DNA of 64,000 bases from Aureisphaera sp963669405. Lineage in GTDB: Bacteria > Bacteroidota > Bacteroidia > Flavobacteriales > Flavobacteriaceae. The translations under genes were made by a program, and so were the position numbers. Each line of letters starts with the position of its first letter. Position 1 is the stretch's first letter. The notes below the pieces were generated by a model. The model searched no databases. It saw nothing but the letters and a program-made list of their open reading frames with translations, and was not told the origin of the DNA. The stretch spans positions 434,001-498,000 of the forward strand of contig CAXXHF010000002.1 in assembly GCA_963669405.2 (NCBI GenBank), read 5' to 3'. Below are positions 44,892 through 53,464 of this stretch, piece after piece.

Positions 44892-45484
44892 AATTTATGC
44901 CAAAATCGATTAATCTTCTTGTCAGTATCGTATTTATCACTATTAATATACTTTTTAATTTTCTTTTTTCTTTTTATTGTAGCTAAAGCATTGAAATAAT
45001 CTTTGTCTTTTGTCGGTGGTAATGAGTTGATCAAACACTTATATCTTTCTGAATATATTTCTAAATCCTCTTCCTTAAAGCTTTTACCTGATTTTCCATC
45101 TGTTAAATACACAAATTCTATATCAGCTATAAATTCTGTTAATCGTACAACTGCACCATTATTTTTATTCATTTTTTTTTCAAATCTAAGTATTGGCGCT
45201 AAAACTGTTATTAATAAAATAGAAAGTGTCATTAAATTCATTATCCATTCTACTTTTTTATTTTTTTCAACAGGATTATTACCATTGAAAAATTCGGCAA
45301 TATTTTCAGGACCACTGAAACCGATAAAAGTTACAATTACAGCAACTAGAATAGTAATAATCAAATAGATGTTGTTGAGATTACTAAATTTTCTTGCTTT
45401 ATTTGAATGTATAGTTCGAATAACTTTTAAATCATCTACTAATTCTTCGGGATTATTTTTCATAGCTAATGTTTTAAATTGCAT
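44882..45484 (-). CDS. two-TM membrane protein, SLATT-like
   Basis: A 200-residue protein with a short cytoplasmic helix (about 12-35), TM1 (about 38-57), a short polar loop, TM2 (about 80-100), then a long cytoplasmic helical tail. The tail opens RFEKKMNKNNGAVVRLTEFIADIEFVYL, the layout of SLATT domains (SMODS- and SLOG-associating 2TM effector). SLATT proteins are predicted pore-forming effectors in nucleotide-signalled conflict systems. The match is by architecture and pattern only. An internal ATG at 45463 is an alternative start. It is the first gene of a two-gene unit with an overlapping nucleotidyltransferase-fold gene. Confidence 0.72.
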   Translation of the reverse strand: MQFKTLAMKNNPEELVDDLKVIRTIHSNKARKFSNLNNIYLIITILVAVIVTFIGFSGPENIAEFFNGNNPVEKNKKVEWIMNLMTLSILLITVLAPILRFEKKMNKNNGAVVRLTEFIADIEFVYLTDGKSGKSFKEEDLEIYSERYKCLINSLPPTKDKDYFNALATIKRKKKIKKYINSDKYDTDKKINRFWHKLWI

Positions 45485-45557
45485 ACAGGATAAAGGTGTG
45501 GCAGTTAATCAAAGTTCTTAACTTATTCAAAAACTTTCAATACGGGTTTTCACGTAT

Positions 45558-46970
45558 TTAAATCCCCCAACCAGCTCTATAATTTCTCTTTACCCAAGCA
45601 TTGGCCGCTTCGTAATTGGTTACTTTCATATTTTCGCCATCCCATTTAATGGTACGACGGCCTGGATAATTGTAGGGCATCCAATCTCCTAATTTCTTGC
45701 CTTCCCGCAGTACTTTTTCCTGATAGGCTTTAATGGCCAAATTCCCCATCAATACTGCTTCGGTTAACGGCCCACCGTAGGAGAAAGGTGAAGAAGTACT
45801 TCCCCCATTGAGACAAGCTTCTACAAACTCCCCAGCATGTCCAGCGGTAACGCGCTGTATGGTTTGAGCAGGAGGTACAAAATCAACCATCTTTTCAGAA
45901 GGCAACAAACGCGGGTTTCTAGAATACGTATCCGTAATCATAATCCCTTTGTCTCCATAAAAAATACTACCGCCACCTTGGTTTCCGGGTTCTTCCCCAT
46001 CTTTTAGTTCCGGTGGTAAATCGGGCATGATACCACCATCGTACCAATTCAAGGAAACATCTCCGTGGGCTTCCGTATCAAATTTTAAACGGACAATGGA
46101 TGAGGGCGGACAAGTTCCTTTATAATCAGCTTCCACAAAATCACCTGACCAAACTGTGGTACAACTGGCTTCCGCTTCATACGGAAAACGAAGTCCTAAG
46201 GTTTTAAAAGGGGTTTCCATGATATGGCATCCCATATCTCCCATGGCACCCGTACCAAAGTCCCAGAAGCCACGCCACTTAAACGGTAAGTAATTGGAAT
46301 TGTAATCCCGCATGGCGGCGGGTCCCAACCAGAGGTCCCAGGCCAAAGTATCAGGAATGGGTTCTTTTTCAGTAATGCTTTTAAAACCTTGAGGCCATAC
46401 GGGACGATTGGTCCAACAGTCCACACGATGTACTTTACCAATGAGTCCTGCATCAATCATTTCCTGTGCCAAGCGGATTCCGTCACCCGATGCCCCTTGG
46501 TTCCCCATTTGGGTCACAATACCATTTTCTTCGGCTACTTGTGCCATGAGTCTGGCTTCGTAGATGTTGTGCGTTAAGGGTTTCTCTACATAAGCATGTT
46601 TTTTGGCCTTCATAAAAGGAATAGAAGCCACGGCATGAGTATGATCTGGCGTAGCCACCATAATAGCATCAATTTCTGACAGGTGATTGTCATAGATTTT
46701 TCTGAAATCTTTATACTTTGTCGCATTGGGATGTGCTGCAAATGTATTGGCAGCCCTAACAGCATCTACATCACACAAGGCTACAAATTTTACCTTTTGG
46801 GTTTCAAAAAGTTCACTGCACACACCACCACCACGACCTCCTACTCCTATCCCTGCCATATAGAGCGTATCACTGGGTGGAACATGGGTCTTTCCCAAAA
46901 CAAAACTGGGTACAATAGTAAAGGCGGCACCGGCCGCTGCCGATTTCTTGATGAAGGAACGTCTTTTCAT
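45558..46970 (-). CDS. Gfo/Idh/MocA family oxidoreductase with Tat signal
   Basis: A 470-residue exported oxidoreductase. The N-terminus KRRSFIKKSAAAGAAF is a twin-arginine signal. The NAD(P)-binding Rossmann domain follows (about 35-160; GIGVGGRGGGVC, ATPDHTHA, VEKPLTHN). The C-terminal domain carries QGASGDGI and GTGAMGDMGCHIMETPF, as in many secreted Bacteroidota sugar-modifying members. The substrate is probably a glycan or sugar derivative but is unknown. It runs opposite to the downstream GNAT gene and is not part of an obvious polysaccharide locus. Confidence 0.9.
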   Translation of the reverse strand: MKRRSFIKKSAAAGAAFTIVPSFVLGKTHVPPSDTLYMAGIGVGGRGGGVCSELFETQKVKFVALCDVDAVRAANTFAAHPNATKYKDFRKIYDNHLSEIDAIMVATPDHTHAVASIPFMKAKKHAYVEKPLTHNIYEARLMAQVAEENGIVTQMGNQGASGDGIRLAQEMIDAGLIGKVHRVDCWTNRPVWPQGFKSITEKEPIPDTLAWDLWLGPAAMRDYNSNYLPFKWRGFWDFGTGAMGDMGCHIMETPFKTLGLRFPYEAEASCTTVWSGDFVEADYKGTCPPSSIVRLKFDTEAHGDVSLNWYDGGIMPDLPPELKDGEEPGNQGGGSIFYGDKGIMITDTYSRNPRLLPSEKMVDFVPPAQTIQRVTAGHAGEFVEACLNGGSTSSPFSYGGPLTEAVLMGNLAIKAYQEKVLREGKKLGDWMPYNYPGRRTIKWDGENMKVTNYEAANAWVKRNYRAGWGI

Positions 46971-47042
46971 AAAGCGAGGATTTTGGTTGGATTTCCTCTT
47001 AAAGGTATGAAATTGAAAACAATATACTTTTATCTTTACCTC

Positions 47043-47483
47043 ATGACTATTATCACAGCAACTTTAGACCATATTGATGAGTTGGCCTCTCTTTTTGATG
47101 GCTATCGGGTGTTTTACAAACAGGATTCCAACATAGAAGCAGCCAGAAATTTCCTAGCCAATCGTTTTGAAAATAAAGATTCAGTCCTATTCCTTGCTTT
47201 AGATGAAACAGGAAAAGGATTGGGCTTTACACAACTCTATCCTAGTTTTTCCTCCGTCTCCATGCAACGCACCTATATATTGAACGATCTTTTTGTTTCT
47301 GAAAAAGCCCGCGGCCAAAAAATTGGAGTGGGCTTACTAGAACACGCCAAGGCCTTTGCTATAAAAGAAGGCAGTAAAGGGCTTACTTTGGAAACTGCTA
47401 CCAATAATCCCGCCCAAAAACTATACGAACGACTGGGTTGGGAAAAGGACACGGATGTTTTTCATTACACTTGGAAGGCATAA
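47043..47483 (+). CDS. GNAT family N-acetyltransferase
   Basis: A 146-residue acetyltransferase. The acetyl-CoA loop is EKARGQKIGVGLLEHAKAFA, then LETATNNPAQKLYERLGWEKD. The frame is open far upstream (opposite the oxidoreductase gene), but the ATG at 47043 is chosen because the protein then begins at the first GNAT strand (MTIITATLDHIDELASLF). The substrate is unknown. It is followed by a TPR gene and trmD, with a possible separate promoter between. Confidence 0.87.
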   Translation: MTIITATLDHIDELASLFDGYRVFYKQDSNIEAARNFLANRFENKDSVLFLALDETGKGLGFTQLYPSFSSVSMQRTYILNDLFVSEKARGQKIGVGLLEHAKAFAIKEGSKGLTLETATNNPAQKLYERLGWEKDTDVFHYTWKA

Positions 47484-47525
47484 ACTGCCTGATTTAGCGT
47501 ATTTTTGTATTCTAATTATATCAAT

Positions 47526-48020
47526 ATGGATCACCTTACGAAACTAGAGGAAATGTTAGATCAGGCCAATCTTGATATTAAAGATGGGTTATATGAGCAA
47601 GCCTCCAACAAACTTGAAAAGATCATAGACATAGACCCCAATTTTGGGAAAGCATACAATCACTTAGGGTACCTATATGAAGTAAAATTCAAAGAGTACG
47701 AAAAAGGGGAAACCTTATACAAGTTATGTATTGAAAAGACTCCTATGTACCCCAGTGTATATTATAACTATGCCATTCTACTTTCTACATTAGGCAAATG
47801 GGATGAATTAAAAGATTTGTTAGACAAAGCCATGAACATTCCTGGAGTTACCAAATCTACCATCTTGAATGAATATGCCATCATGAGTGAACAGCAAGGG
47901 AAGTTGGATGAAGCTATCGATTACTACCGACAAGCTGGAATGAGCACTCTAGACAAAGGAGTATTGGATCGTGCCAAAACATCCATTGAACGCTGCAAGT
48001 CTAAAAAAGAATTGTTTTAA
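47526..48020 (+). CDS. tetratricopeptide-repeat protein
   Basis: A 164-residue cytosolic protein made of about four TPR units (DGLYEQASNKLEKIIDIDPNFGKAYNHLGYLYE; YPSVYYNYAILLSTLGKWDE; STILNEYAIMSEQQGKLDEAIDYY). It has no signal peptide, so it is probably a protein-interaction scaffold. The ATG at 47526 is preferred over a TTG seven codons earlier. A TATTTTTG box at 47500-47507 could serve as promoter. It overlaps trmD by one base (TAATG), so it is translationally coupled to a tRNA methylase. Confidence 0.85.
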   Translation: MDHLTKLEEMLDQANLDIKDGLYEQASNKLEKIIDIDPNFGKAYNHLGYLYEVKFKEYEKGETLYKLCIEKTPMYPSVYYNYAILLSTLGKWDELKDLLDKAMNIPGVTKSTILNEYAIMSEQQGKLDEAIDYYRQAGMSTLDKGVLDRAKTSIERCKSKKELF

Positions 48021-48697
48021 TGCGTATAGACATTATAACGGTACTTCCTGAATTACTCCAGAGTCCTTTTGAAGCCTCTATTTTAAAAAGAGCCATTGAA
48101 AAAGGATTGGTAGAAATTCATTTTCACAATCTTCGTGATTATTCCACCAACAATTACAAACAAATAGACGATTACCAATTTGGTGGAGGTGCTGGTATGG
48201 TCATGATGATTGAGCCCATAGATAAATGCATCTCTAAACTAAAAAGTGAACGGGAATACAATGAGATCATTTATATGACTCCAGACGGAAGCACCCTGAA
48301 TCAAAACACAGCCAACGAACTTTCTTTAAAAGAGAATATGATCATACTATGCGGTCATTATAAAGGAGTGGACCAACGGGTTAGAGATCACTTCATTACC
48401 CGTGAAATATCCATTGGGGATTTTGTGCTAAGCGGTGGTGAATTAGCAGCTGCAGTACTTTGTGATTCTGTGATTCGGTTGATCCCCGGCGTCTTGAGTA
48501 ATGAAACCAGTGCCTTAACGGACAGTTTTCAGGACAATTTATTGGCTCCACCCATTTACACGCGCCCGGCAGACTACAAAGGTTGGAAAGTTCCAGAAAT
48601 CCTATTGAGTGGTCATACGGCCAAAATTGAAGGGTGGCGAGAAGAGCGCGCGCTAAAACGTACGGAGGAAAGACGTCCTGACCTTCTAAATGATTAA
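48020..48697 (+). CDS. trmD: tRNA (guanine-N1)-methyltransferase TrmD
   Basis: TrmD methylates G37 of tRNAs to prevent +1 frameshifts. The 225-residue protein has the trefoil-knot SPOUT fold, with GGGAGMVMMIEP (about 55-66) and LCGHYKGVDQRV (about 110-121). It also shows EISIGDFVLSGGE. It is slightly short but complete for the family. In many bacteria trmD precedes rplS directly; here two genes (a hypothetical and a pseudouridine synthase) lie between them. Confidence 0.96.
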   Translation: MRIDIITVLPELLQSPFEASILKRAIEKGLVEIHFHNLRDYSTNNYKQIDDYQFGGGAGMVMMIEPIDKCISKLKSEREYNEIIYMTPDGSTLNQNTANELSLKENMIILCGHYKGVDQRVRDHFITREISIGDFVLSGGELAAAVLCDSVIRLIPGVLSNETSALTDSFQDNLLAPPIYTRPADYKGWKVPEILLSGHTAKIEGWREERALKRTEERRPDLLND

Positions 48698-48718
48698 TTT
48701 CCTTATAAACCAACCTTA

Positions 48719-49159
48719 ATGAAAAAAAAAATAGACAAAGTCCTAGCCTCTCTCGGTAACATAAGAGCCATGGAACGATTGCATGTAGATACCTTTACCG
48801 AAAATTTAATTGAAAACATTCCCGGAGATCTAATTGCAGAATCTTCAGAAGGGCAACTATTTGTTGGGATACAAGAATTAAACGGATATTATTTTCTGGA
48901 AACCACACTCTTGAGTAGTATTGGAATAAAAACACAAAAAGGAGGTAATTTATCATTTACAGGAGGTAAAAGCAGCTTCAATATAAAAAGCGATACCCAA
49001 GAGATTAAAAGTGAATATTCTAATGTGTCACGTCGCTATATGACAGATATTAGTTTTGAAGTGACCAAGAATGAAATAAAGCGGATTGTACAGGGTGACT
49101 TTAAAGAAGTAGGGTTCACATTCAAAAAGAAATCACTTACGTTTCAGAAAAAAGTTTAG
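48719..49159 (+). CDS. conserved-looking hypothetical protein
   Basis: A 146-residue protein I do not recognise. It has no signal peptide or TM helix. The N-terminal ~35 residues look helical (KKKIDKVLASLGNIRAMERLHVDTF), and the rest is rich in short beta strands (QLFVGIQELNGYYFLETTLL; GGNLSFTGGKSSFNIKSD; GDFKEVGFTFKKKSLTFQKK). It is basic. It lies 21 bases after trmD and 19 before the pseudouridine synthase gene, so it is almost certainly expressed with them, which hints at a link to RNA but does not prove it. Confidence 0.75.
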   Translation: MKKKIDKVLASLGNIRAMERLHVDTFTENLIENIPGDLIAESSEGQLFVGIQELNGYYFLETTLLSSIGIKTQKGGNLSFTGGKSSFNIKSDTQEIKSEYSNVSRRYMTDISFEVTKNEIKRIVQGDFKEVGFTFKKKSLTFQKKV

Positions 49160-49178
49160 AAGGGAGGTTGCAACGTTC

Positions 49179-50063
49179 ATGACGAAAGCCAAACCCACAA
49201 TAATAGAGACGCATCAAGTTCCCCAACTAACCACTACACAACGACTTCAAGAGTATGCGGTGGGCATTTTCAGAACACTTTCCAGTAGAAAGGGCACCAA
49301 AAAAGCCATTAAAAACGGTCGTGTATTCATTAACGGTGTTAAGGGATATACAGGGGATTGGATTAAAGGCGGAGAGGAACTCAGTCTTTGTGAAGCCCCA
49401 GTTTCGAAGAAGCCAGTTTTAGATATGCCCCTCGATGTTCTTTTTGAAGACGATTATTTGGCCATCATAAACAAACCTGCAGGTATTCTGGTAAGTGGAA
49501 ATAAACACGTTACCATAGAAAATGCATTGCCTTTTAATCTGAAGAAAAGCCATCAGATAGATGCCCTATGGCGCCCAGATCCCATCCATCGATTGGATTA
49601 TCCCACTACGGGTGCACTACTCATTGGAAAGACCGCACAGACAGTAGCTGCTTTAAATACCCTTTTTGAAGAACGGAAAATCATCAAAAAATACCTTGCA
49701 GTCACCCAAGGCATCATGAATGACGAAGGTACTATTGACTTGGAAATTGACGAAAAGGCTTCTAGTTCTCATTTCAAAAAAATAGCTAGCCTATCTTCTG
49801 AAAAGTTCAAAGCCTTGAATTTGGTATTACTAACACCTCATACAGGAAGGAGGCATCAATTGCGAAAACACCTATTGTCTTTGGGCAATCCCATTGTAGG
49901 AGATCCTTTGTATGGTAAAGAATATCCTGTGTTATATAGCAAAGGATTGTATTTACACGCTTATTCATTAGAGTTTGCGCATCCCTACACACAAGAACCC
50001 ATTGTTGTCAAGGCACCACTGCCCAAGAAGTTTTTAAAATGGTTTCCTGAGATGGAATCGTAG
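49179..50063 (+). CDS. RluA-family RNA pseudouridine synthase
   Basis: A 294-residue enzyme. The first ~85 residues resemble an S4-type RNA-binding region (GTKKAIKNGRVFINGVKGYTGDWI). The catalytic RluA domain has LAIINKPAGILVSG and HRLDYPTTGALLIG, with the catalytic Asp of RLD. Then come FEERKIIKKYLAV and HTGRRHQLRKHL. It should convert specific uridines in rRNA or tRNA to pseudouridine; the target base cannot be assigned by eye. It sits between trmD and rplS in a translation-related block. Confidence 0.9.
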   Translation: MTKAKPTIIETHQVPQLTTTQRLQEYAVGIFRTLSSRKGTKKAIKNGRVFINGVKGYTGDWIKGGEELSLCEAPVSKKPVLDMPLDVLFEDDYLAIINKPAGILVSGNKHVTIENALPFNLKKSHQIDALWRPDPIHRLDYPTTGALLIGKTAQTVAALNTLFEERKIIKKYLAVTQGIMNDEGTIDLEIDEKASSSHFKKIASLSSEKFKALNLVLLTPHTGRRHQLRKHLLSLGNPIVGDPLYGKEYPVLYSKGLYLHAYSLEFAHPYTQEPIVVKAPLPKKFLKWFPEMES

Positions 50064-50095
50064 GAATTCCACGTTCAAAAAAGTACTGTAAACGC

Positions 50096-50125
50096 TTGTC
50101 AACTTGTAAAAAAGATCTATTTTTG
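50096..50125 (+). promoter_or_regulatory. rplS promoter, CTTG-N19-TATTTTTG
   Basis: A -33-like CTTG at 50095-50098 and a perfect -7 TATTTTTG at 50118-50125, with 19 bases between. The predicted leader before the rplS ATG at 50199 is about 70 bases, long enough for translational autoregulation, though no known L19 leader motif was recognised. Confidence 0.55.
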
Positions 50126-50198
50126 CAGTCGATTTACCCCAACCTCTGGCGATAGACGTGAATGTTGTTGTAAACGTAACATAATCAAAACATTAAAA

Positions 50199-50549
50199 AT
50201 GGAAGCGTTAGTTAAATTTGTTCAAGACGAATTTGTAACCAAAAAAGAATTCCCACAGTTCGGTGCTGGAGATACTATTACAGTATACTATGAAATCCGT
50301 GAAGGGGATAAGAAAAGAACTCAGTTCTTTAGAGGTGTGGTAATTCAAGTAAAAGGAACAGGAAGTTCTCAAACTTTTACCATTAGAAAAATGTCTGGTA
50401 CTGTTGGAGTAGAGCGTATCTTCCCAATCAATATGCCTGCATTGCAAAAAATTGAAATCAACAAAAAAGGTAGTGTACGTAGAAAGCGTATATACTACTT
50501 CAGAGGGCTTACTGGAAAGAAAGCGAGAATCAAAGAGAAGCGAGCTTAA
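50199..50549 (+). CDS. rplS: 50S ribosomal protein L19
   Basis: L19 sits at the 30S-50S interface of the ribosome. The 116-residue protein has the family pattern FGAGDTITVYYEIREGDKKR, QFFRGVVIQVKGTG, GVERIFPINMPALQKIEI and RRKRIYYFRGLTGKKARIKE. It is monocistronic, with a promoter (TATTTTTG) and a strong terminator. Confidence 0.97.
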   Translation: MEALVKFVQDEFVTKKEFPQFGAGDTITVYYEIREGDKKRTQFFRGVVIQVKGTGSSQTFTIRKMSGTVGVERIFPINMPALQKIEINKKGSVRRKRIYYFRGLTGKKARIKEKRA

Positions 50550-50565
50550 GCCCCTATTCGTATAC

Positions 50566-50601
50566 CAAAAAAGGCGACCTCAAAAGGGGTCGCCTTTTTT
50601 A
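50566..50601 (+). terminator. Rho-independent terminator of rplS
   Basis: An AAAAGGCGACC/GGTCGCCTTTT hairpin with an A/G loop and a long T-run. Confidence 0.92.
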
Positions 50602-50632
50602 TTGACAATTGTTAATAACCTAGGTTAGTAAC

Positions 50633-50662
50633 TTGTTAATCTTTAATGGCTTATATAATTTG
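50633..50662 (+). promoter_or_regulatory. possible promoter of an ncRNA between rplS and icd
   Basis: TTG at 50633-50635 and TATAATTTG at 50654-50662 (TANNTTTG with one extra base), 18 bases apart. It would start transcription near 50668. The match is imperfect. Confidence 0.35.
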
Positions 50663-50667
50663 GAAAT

Positions 50668-51012
50668 TAAATTTCTTCTATTACTTTAGTATCATCAAAA
50701 CGGGGTAACACCCGCGGAGATGTTAAAGTAACGTTCTTTAAAACTGTTTTTTTGAATTGCCTGAAATGATCTAGGTATCCGTACCAAAGATCACTAGATG
50801 AAAAAAAGCAGGAGCAGTAGCCTAGAGACATAGATTGGTTATTATCAATAGATTTCAAAGACTACTGTTCATGTTGGAGAAAATCACGGTCGCAAGGGAT
50901 TAATCAACTTGCTTACAGTACAAACAGCAATGTGAAGGACTGGCCGGTAACGATTTACTTCACAAGGAGCCATGTGATTGTAGCAATACAATGATATGGC
51001 TTTTCTTGTTTT
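50668..51012 (+). ncRNA. candidate structured non-coding RNA between rplS and icd
   Basis: The ~550-base gap between rplS and icd has no convincing coding frame. From about 50668 the plus strand is full of short stems (TTAAAG/CTTTAA near 50725; GGTA-TCCG-TACC near 50777; GTGAAG/CTTCAC at about 50932-50963). It ends in a hairpin at 50968-51001 (outer AGCCAT/ATGGCT, inner ATTGT/ACAAT) followed by a T-rich tail, like an intrinsic terminator. A promoter-like TATAATTTG lies just upstream and icd has its own promoter downstream. No tmRNA, RNase P or SRP signature was recognised. Strand and ends are estimates; a 5' regulatory leader or 6S-type RNA are alternatives. Confidence 0.4.
50968..51012 (+). 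terminator. terminator-like hairpin of the rplS-icd intergenic region
   Basis: A two-part stem (AGCCAT/ATGGCT outside, ATTGT/ACAAT inside, loop AGCAAT) followed by TTTTCTTGTTTT. It lies about 85 bases upstream of the icd transcription start predicted from its -7 box. Confidence 0.6.
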
Positions 51013-51062
51013 ATAGCCCTTTTGTGTTCCTTGGGTACACGTAAAAGTTACACTCTTTCCAC

Positions 51063-51093
51063 TTTTAAACCGCCTTTCAATTTATTATCTTTG
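51063..51093 (+). promoter_or_regulatory. icd promoter, TTTT-N19-TATCTTTG
   Basis: A perfect -7 TATCTTTG at 51086-51093 and a near -33 TTTT at 51063-51066, 19 bases apart. The predicted leader to the ATG at 51151 is about 55 bases. Confidence 0.55.
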
Positions 51094-51150
51094 CAAGCCT
51101 GTACGCCAAGCGTACTTTCATCTATAATTTCATTAAACATTCGAAATCAA

Positions 51151-53379
51151 ATGACAGATATCGCCAAGATCATTTACACAAAGACCGATGAGGCTCCAGC
51201 ATTGGCAACCCGGTCCCTTCTTCCCATTGTAAAGGCTTACACGGCTCCTTCAGGGATTGCCATAGAAACACGTGATATTTCATTAGCCGGACGAATCCTG
51301 GCTAATTTTCCAGAGTTTTTAACCGAAGACCAACGTATTGGTGATGCGCTTACGGAATTAGGCGAATTGGCAAAAAAACCAGAGGCTAATATTATAAAAC
51401 TACCTAATATTAGTGCTTCTATTCCACAATTAATTGCGGCCATATCTGAACTACAAGCCAAAGGGTTTGCATTACCAGATTATCCAGAAGAACCGGAAAA
51501 TGATGCTGAAAAAACGATCAAGGCGAAATACGACAAAATAAAAGGGAGTGCTGTAAACCCTGTGTTAAGAGAAGGAAACAGTGACCGAAGAGCTCCTAAA
51601 GCTGTAAAAAATTACGCAAAAAAGAATCCCCATAGAATGGGTGCGTGGAGCCCAAATTCTAAATCACATGTTTCAACCATGACTGCCGGTGATTTTAGAA
51701 ACAACGAAAAATCGGTGACCATTCAAAAAGAAGGAAATCTTCGCATAGTCCTAACAAATGCACATGGAAGCCAAACCACCTTAAAAGAAAATGTCCCTGT
51801 CTTACAAGGGGAGATTGTAGATGCTACTGCCCTTAGTAAGAAAGCTTTACTCACTTTCCTTAAAGAACAGGTAGCAAATGCCAAAGAACAAGGTGTTTTG
51901 TTCTCTTTGCACATGAAGGCAACCATGATGAAGGTAAGTGATCCAATCATATTTGGTCATGCTGTACGCGTATTCTTTGCAGGATTATTTGAAAAACATG
52001 GAGACACCTTTGAAGAAATTGGAGTAGATGTAAATAACGGTTTTGGAGATCTTGTTTCAAAACTGGATGAACTTCCTTCAGCTAAGAAAGCCGAAATTGA
52101 GGCTGACATTCAAAATGCATTAGCAAATGGACCTGATCTCGCTATGGTAAATAGCGACAAAGGAATTACCAACCTGCATGTTCCTAGTGATGTTATTATC
52201 GATGCTTCCATGCCCGCTATGATCCGCACTTCTGGGCAAATGTGGAATGCCGAAGGTAACCAGCAAGACACCAAAGCAGTAATCCCCGATAGCAGCTATG
52301 CTGCCTTGTACCAAGCCACTATTGATTTTTGCAAGCAACATGGAGCTTTTGATCCTACCACCATGGGAACAGTTCCCAATGTGGGCCTTATGGCGCAAAA
52401 AGCAGAAGAATATGGATCGCATGACAAAACCTTCGAAATTTCCGAAGACGGAACAGTATCTGTAATAGATCAGGATGGTAACACCCTTATGGAGCACAAC
52501 GTTGAAGCGGGTGATATCTGGCGTATGTGCCAAGTAAAAGACCTTCCTATTCAGGATTGGGTAAAATTAGCTATTTCGCGAGCAAGAGCTACCGGATGGC
52601 CTGCTGTATTCTGGTTGGATGAAGATCGTGCCCATGACGCACAACTCATTCAAAAAGTAAATGCATATTTACCTAACCACGATACAAGCGGATTGGAAAT
52701 AAAAATTCTTTCCCTAGAAAAAGCAACACACTATACCCTGGCTCGAGTTAAAGATGGAGAAAATACCATTTCAGTAACTGGAAACGTATTGCGTGATTAT
52801 TTAACGGACCTCTTCCCTATTCTGGAATTAGGTACCAGTGCAAAAATGCTTTCTATTGTTCCACTTATGAATGGTGGAGGATTGTTTGAAACAGGAGCAG
52901 GTGGTTCTGCCCCAAAACACGTACAACAGTTTAACGAAGAAGGCCATTTACGATGGGATTCTCTCGGAGAATTTCTTGCATTGGCAGTATCTTTAGATCA
53001 TTTGGGAACAACATTCAACAATGATAAGGCCATTGTTTTAGGAGAAGCTTTGGACGATGCCACCGAAAAATTATTGGAAAATAAAAAAGGGCCTTCTCGT
53101 AAAGTAAACGAAATTGATAATAGAGGGAGTCATTTTTACCTAGCAATGTATTGGGCAGAAGCCTTGGCAAACCAAGATAAAGATGCAGCATTGAAAGAAC
53201 GTTTTGCGCCTGTAACAGCAGCATTAAAGGAAAATGAAACAACGATTATGGAAGAATTGAATGCTGCCCAAGGTACTCCCGTGGATATTGGAGGCTATTA
53301 TGAACCTCTTGAAGATTTGGCATCAAAACAAATGAGACCAAGTACAACTTTTAATGCCATATTGGAAGGCATTCAATAG
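51151..53379 (+). CDS. icd: NADP-dependent isocitrate dehydrogenase, monomeric type
   Basis: A 742-residue enzyme matching the length of the monomeric IDH family (IDH-II), which differs from the ~420-residue dimeric form. It oxidatively decarboxylates isocitrate to 2-oxoglutarate in the TCA cycle. Family-like stretches are IIYTKTDEAPALATRSLLPIV at the start, LREGNSDRRAP (about 132-142) and GAWSPNSKSHVSTM. DIDASMPAMIRTSGQMW-like text and NNDKAIVLGEALDDAT follow. The ATG at 51151 is chosen because the protein then begins at the conserved MTDIAKI; upstream frame is non-coding. It is monocistronic with its own terminator. Confidence 0.95.
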   Translation: MTDIAKIIYTKTDEAPALATRSLLPIVKAYTAPSGIAIETRDISLAGRILANFPEFLTEDQRIGDALTELGELAKKPEANIIKLPNISASIPQLIAAISELQAKGFALPDYPEEPENDAEKTIKAKYDKIKGSAVNPVLREGNSDRRAPKAVKNYAKKNPHRMGAWSPNSKSHVSTMTAGDFRNNEKSVTIQKEGNLRIVLTNAHGSQTTLKENVPVLQGEIVDATALSKKALLTFLKEQVANAKEQGVLFSLHMKATMMKVSDPIIFGHAVRVFFAGLFEKHGDTFEEIGVDVNNGFGDLVSKLDELPSAKKAEIEADIQNALANGPDLAMVNSDKGITNLHVPSDVIIDASMPAMIRTSGQMWNAEGNQQDTKAVIPDSSYAALYQATIDFCKQHGAFDPTTMGTVPNVGLMAQKAEEYGSHDKTFEISEDGTVSVIDQDGNTLMEHNVEAGDIWRMCQVKDLPIQDWVKLAISRARATGWPAVFWLDEDRAHDAQLIQKVNAYLPNHDTSGLEIKILSLEKATHYTLARVKDGENTISVTGNVLRDYLTDLFPILELGTSAKMLSIVPLMNGGGLFETGAGGSAPKHVQQFNEEGHLRWDSLGEFLALAVSLDHLGTTFNNDKAIVLGEALDDATEKLLENKKGPSRKVNEIDNRGSHFYLAMYWAEALANQDKDAALKERFAPVTAALKENETTIMEELNAAQGTPVDIGGYYEPLEDLASKQMRPSTTFNAILEGIQ

Positions 53380-53403
53380 TATTCTATAAACTTATGTTAA
53401 ATG

Positions 53404-53433
53404 AAAGCCCACCATATTGGTGGGCTTTTTTTT
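53404..53433 (+). terminator. Rho-independent terminator of icd
   Basis: An AAAGCCCACCA/TGGTGGGCTTT hairpin followed by eight or more T, 25 bases past the icd stop. Confidence 0.92.
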
Positions 53434-53464
53434 GTACCTTACCTTTAATACAAAACGAAGCCAC

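Noticed and set aside
50667..50858. 63-residue minus-strand frame in the rplS-icd gap
   Set aside because: Short, no ribosome-binding or promoter support, and the region better fits a structured RNA on the plus strand. It cannot be fully excluded.
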